Shown here in pieces: positions 5,343 through 6,680 of a DNA stretch of 6,680 nucleotides. The notes under the pieces were generated by a model. It was not told the DNA's origin, ran no database searches, and saw only the letters and a list, made by a program, of their open reading frames with translations. How positions within the stretch are numbered: position 1 is the first letter of the stretch; every line of letters starts with the position of its first letter. The position numbers were made by a program, and so were the translations under genes. Source of the stretch: QALR01 sp964466625 (GTDB taxonomy: Bacteria; Bacillota; Clostridia; Oscillospirales; CAG-272); assembly GCA_964466625.1 (NCBI GenBank), contig CAYXQF010000097.1, forward strand, positions 1 to 6,680. The letters are read 5' to 3'.

Positions 5343-6680
5343 TTAAGAAAGAATTGCGCCTTTATCCGCAGAAGAAACGAGCTTCGCGTAGCGTGCGAGA
5401 TAGCCTGTTGTCACCTTCGGCTTGGGGCAGACCCATGCGGCTCTGCGTTTTGCCAGCTCTTCATCGGAAACCTTGAGCTCGATCTTGCAAGCAGGGATAT
5501 CAATTTCAATGATGTCGCCCTCTTCCACAAGAGCGATGGTGCCGCCTGCCGCCGCTTCGGGGCTGACGTGACCAATGGAAGCACCGCGTGTGGCGCCGGA
5601 GAATCTACCGTCGGTAAGGAGCGCAACGCTTTCACCAAGTCCCATGCCGCAGATCGCAGAGGTAGGGTTGAGCATTTCGCGCATACCGGGACCGCCCTTC
5701 GGTCCTTCGTAACGGATCACGACCACGTCACCGGAAACGATCTTCTTTGCGTAGATCGCCGCAATTGCTTCTTCTTCGGAGTTGAATACGCGTGCAGGAC
5801 CTGTGTGCTTCATCATTTCGGGAGCAACGGCAGACTGCTTCACAACGCAACCGTCCATTGCCAAGTTACCTTTCAAAACAGCAATGCCGCCATTCTGGGA
5901 ATAAGGATTTTCAATGGGACGAATGATAGAAGTGTCACGGTTGACAACGCCTTCGAGGTTTTCGCCCATGGTCTTGCCTGTGCAGGTCATAACGGAAAGA
6001 TCAAGGAGGTCTTTCTTTGTAAGCTCTTTCATCACGGCGTAAACACCGCCGGCTCTTTCAAGGTCTTCCATGAAGGTGTCGCCTGCAGGAGCGAGATGAC
6101 AAAGGTTGGGCGTTTTTGCGCTGATCGCGTTGGATTCATCAAGGCTGATGGTCACGCCTGCTTCGTGCGCGATGGCAGGGAGATGGAGCATGGTGTTTGT
6201 GGAGCAACCGAGTGCCATGTCAACAGTTTCCGCATTGTGGAGTGCCGCAGGTGTCATGATATCTCTCGGACGGATATCTTTTTCGATGAGATCCATGATT
6301 TGCATACCTGCGTGCTTGGCAAGACGAATACGCGCGGAAAGAGGCGCGGGGATCGTGCCGTTGCCGGGAAGTGCCATACCAATGGCTTCTGTGAGGCAGT
6401 TCATGGAGTTTGCAGTATACATACCCGAGCAGGAACCGCAAGAAGGACAAGCGTTTTCTTCGTAATCAAGAACGCCTTTTTCGTCAAGTGTGCCTGCATG
6501 GTAAGCGCCGACAGCTTCAAACATATGGCTCAGACAAGTGCGTCTGCCGTCGGTGAGTCTGCCGGCGAGCATAGGACCGCCGGAGCAGAAGATGGTGGGA
6601 ATATTGAGTCTTGCCGCAGCCATAAGCAGACCGGGAACGTTTTTATCACAGTTGGGAACCATGACAAGACCGTCAAACTG
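5343..6680 (-). CDS. ilvD: Dihydroxy-acid dehydratase, C-terminal part (5' end outside window)
   Basis: Fe-S enzyme that dehydrates 2,3-dihydroxy-3-methylvalerate and 2,3-dihydroxyisovalerate to the 2-oxo acid precursors of isoleucine and valine. The frame is open through the window edge (QFDGLVMVPNCDK), so the ATG at 6662 is an internal Met. Of about 550-560 residues, 445 are visible and about 110 are missing on the right. The first family signature CDKNVPGLLMA starts at visible residue 11; C11 and C84 (in CGSCSGMYTANSMN) are two cluster ligands, and a third expected cysteine would lie in the missing part. The second signature ALLTDGRFSGATRG is at 353-366; S361 corresponds to the serine proposed as catalytic base in this family. 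Phosphogluconate and sugar-acid dehydratases are related, but the neighbouring ilvA and the close match to IlvD around both signatures favour this assignment. No frameshift is seen. First visible gene of the operon; any leader or T-box would lie outside the window. Confidence 0.95.
   Translation of the reverse strand, partial: QFDGLVMVPNCDKNVPGLLMAAARLNIPTIFCSGGPMLAGRLTDGRRTCLSHMFEAVGAYHAGTLDEKGVLDYEENACPSCGSCSGMYTANSMNCLTEAIGMALPGNGTIPAPLSARIRLAKHAGMQIMDLIEKDIRPRDIMTPAALHNAETVDMALGCSTNTMLHLPAIAHEAGVTISLDESNAISAKTPNLCHLAPAGDTFMEDLERAGGVYAVMKELTKKDLLDLSVMTCTGKTMGENLEGVVNRDTSIIRPIENPYSQNGGIAVLKGNLAMDGCVVKQSAVAPEMMKHTGPARVFNSEEEAIAAIYAKKIVSGDVVVIRYEGPKGGPGMREMLNPTSAICGMGLGESVALLTDGRFSGATRGASIGHVSPEAAAGGTIALVEEGDIIEIDIPACKIELKVSDEELAKRRAAWVCPKPKVTTGYLARYAKLVSSADKGAILS

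Noticed and set aside
6106..6465. A 119-codon plus-strand open frame opposite ilvD
   Set aside because: Antisense to the conserved Fe-S region of ilvD; no independent support.

Overview
The window looks like an ordinary chromosomal segment of a low-to-mid-GC Gram-positive bacterium, most likely an anaerobic Clostridia-type Firmicute. The reasons are purine-rich Shine-Dalgarno sequences, a DUF4349-type lipoprotein, a DUF815-type AAA+ ATPase of the size usual in clostridia, and intrinsic terminators rich in A and T. I cannot name a genus from the sequence alone. I see no rRNA, tRNA, CRISPR array, insertion sequence, integrase or phage gene.

Left half, plus strand (about 1-2735): the 3' part of valS (valyl-tRNA synthetase, cut by the left window edge), then a DUF4349 lipoprotein with both an N-terminal lipid anchor and a C-terminal membrane helix. 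A probable hairpin follows, then a 192-residue protein with a carboxypeptidase-regulatory-like beta domain and no export signal. This gene ends in a perfect 21-bp hairpin that sits between the two converging transcription units and probably terminates both.

Right half, minus strand (6680 down to 2816), read in the order of transcription: ilvD (dihydroxy-acid dehydratase, cut by the right window edge), a DUF815 AAA+ ATPase starting 18 nt after the ilvD stop, and ilvA (threonine ammonia-lyase with one C-terminal ACT domain), which overlaps the ATPase gene by 14 nt. The spacing strongly suggests one operon. IlvA makes 2-oxobutanoate from threonine, the entry step to isoleucine. IlvD carries out the later dehydration shared by isoleucine and valine synthesis. 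The ATPase is the unexpected member: it has intact Walker A and Walker B motifs but no known role in branched-chain amino acid synthesis.

Nothing here clearly amounts to a new defence or mobile system. The observations most worth following are the AAA+ ATPase embedded between two isoleucine genes, the pair of uncharacterised genes behind valS, and the hairpin placed directly before a ribosome binding site.
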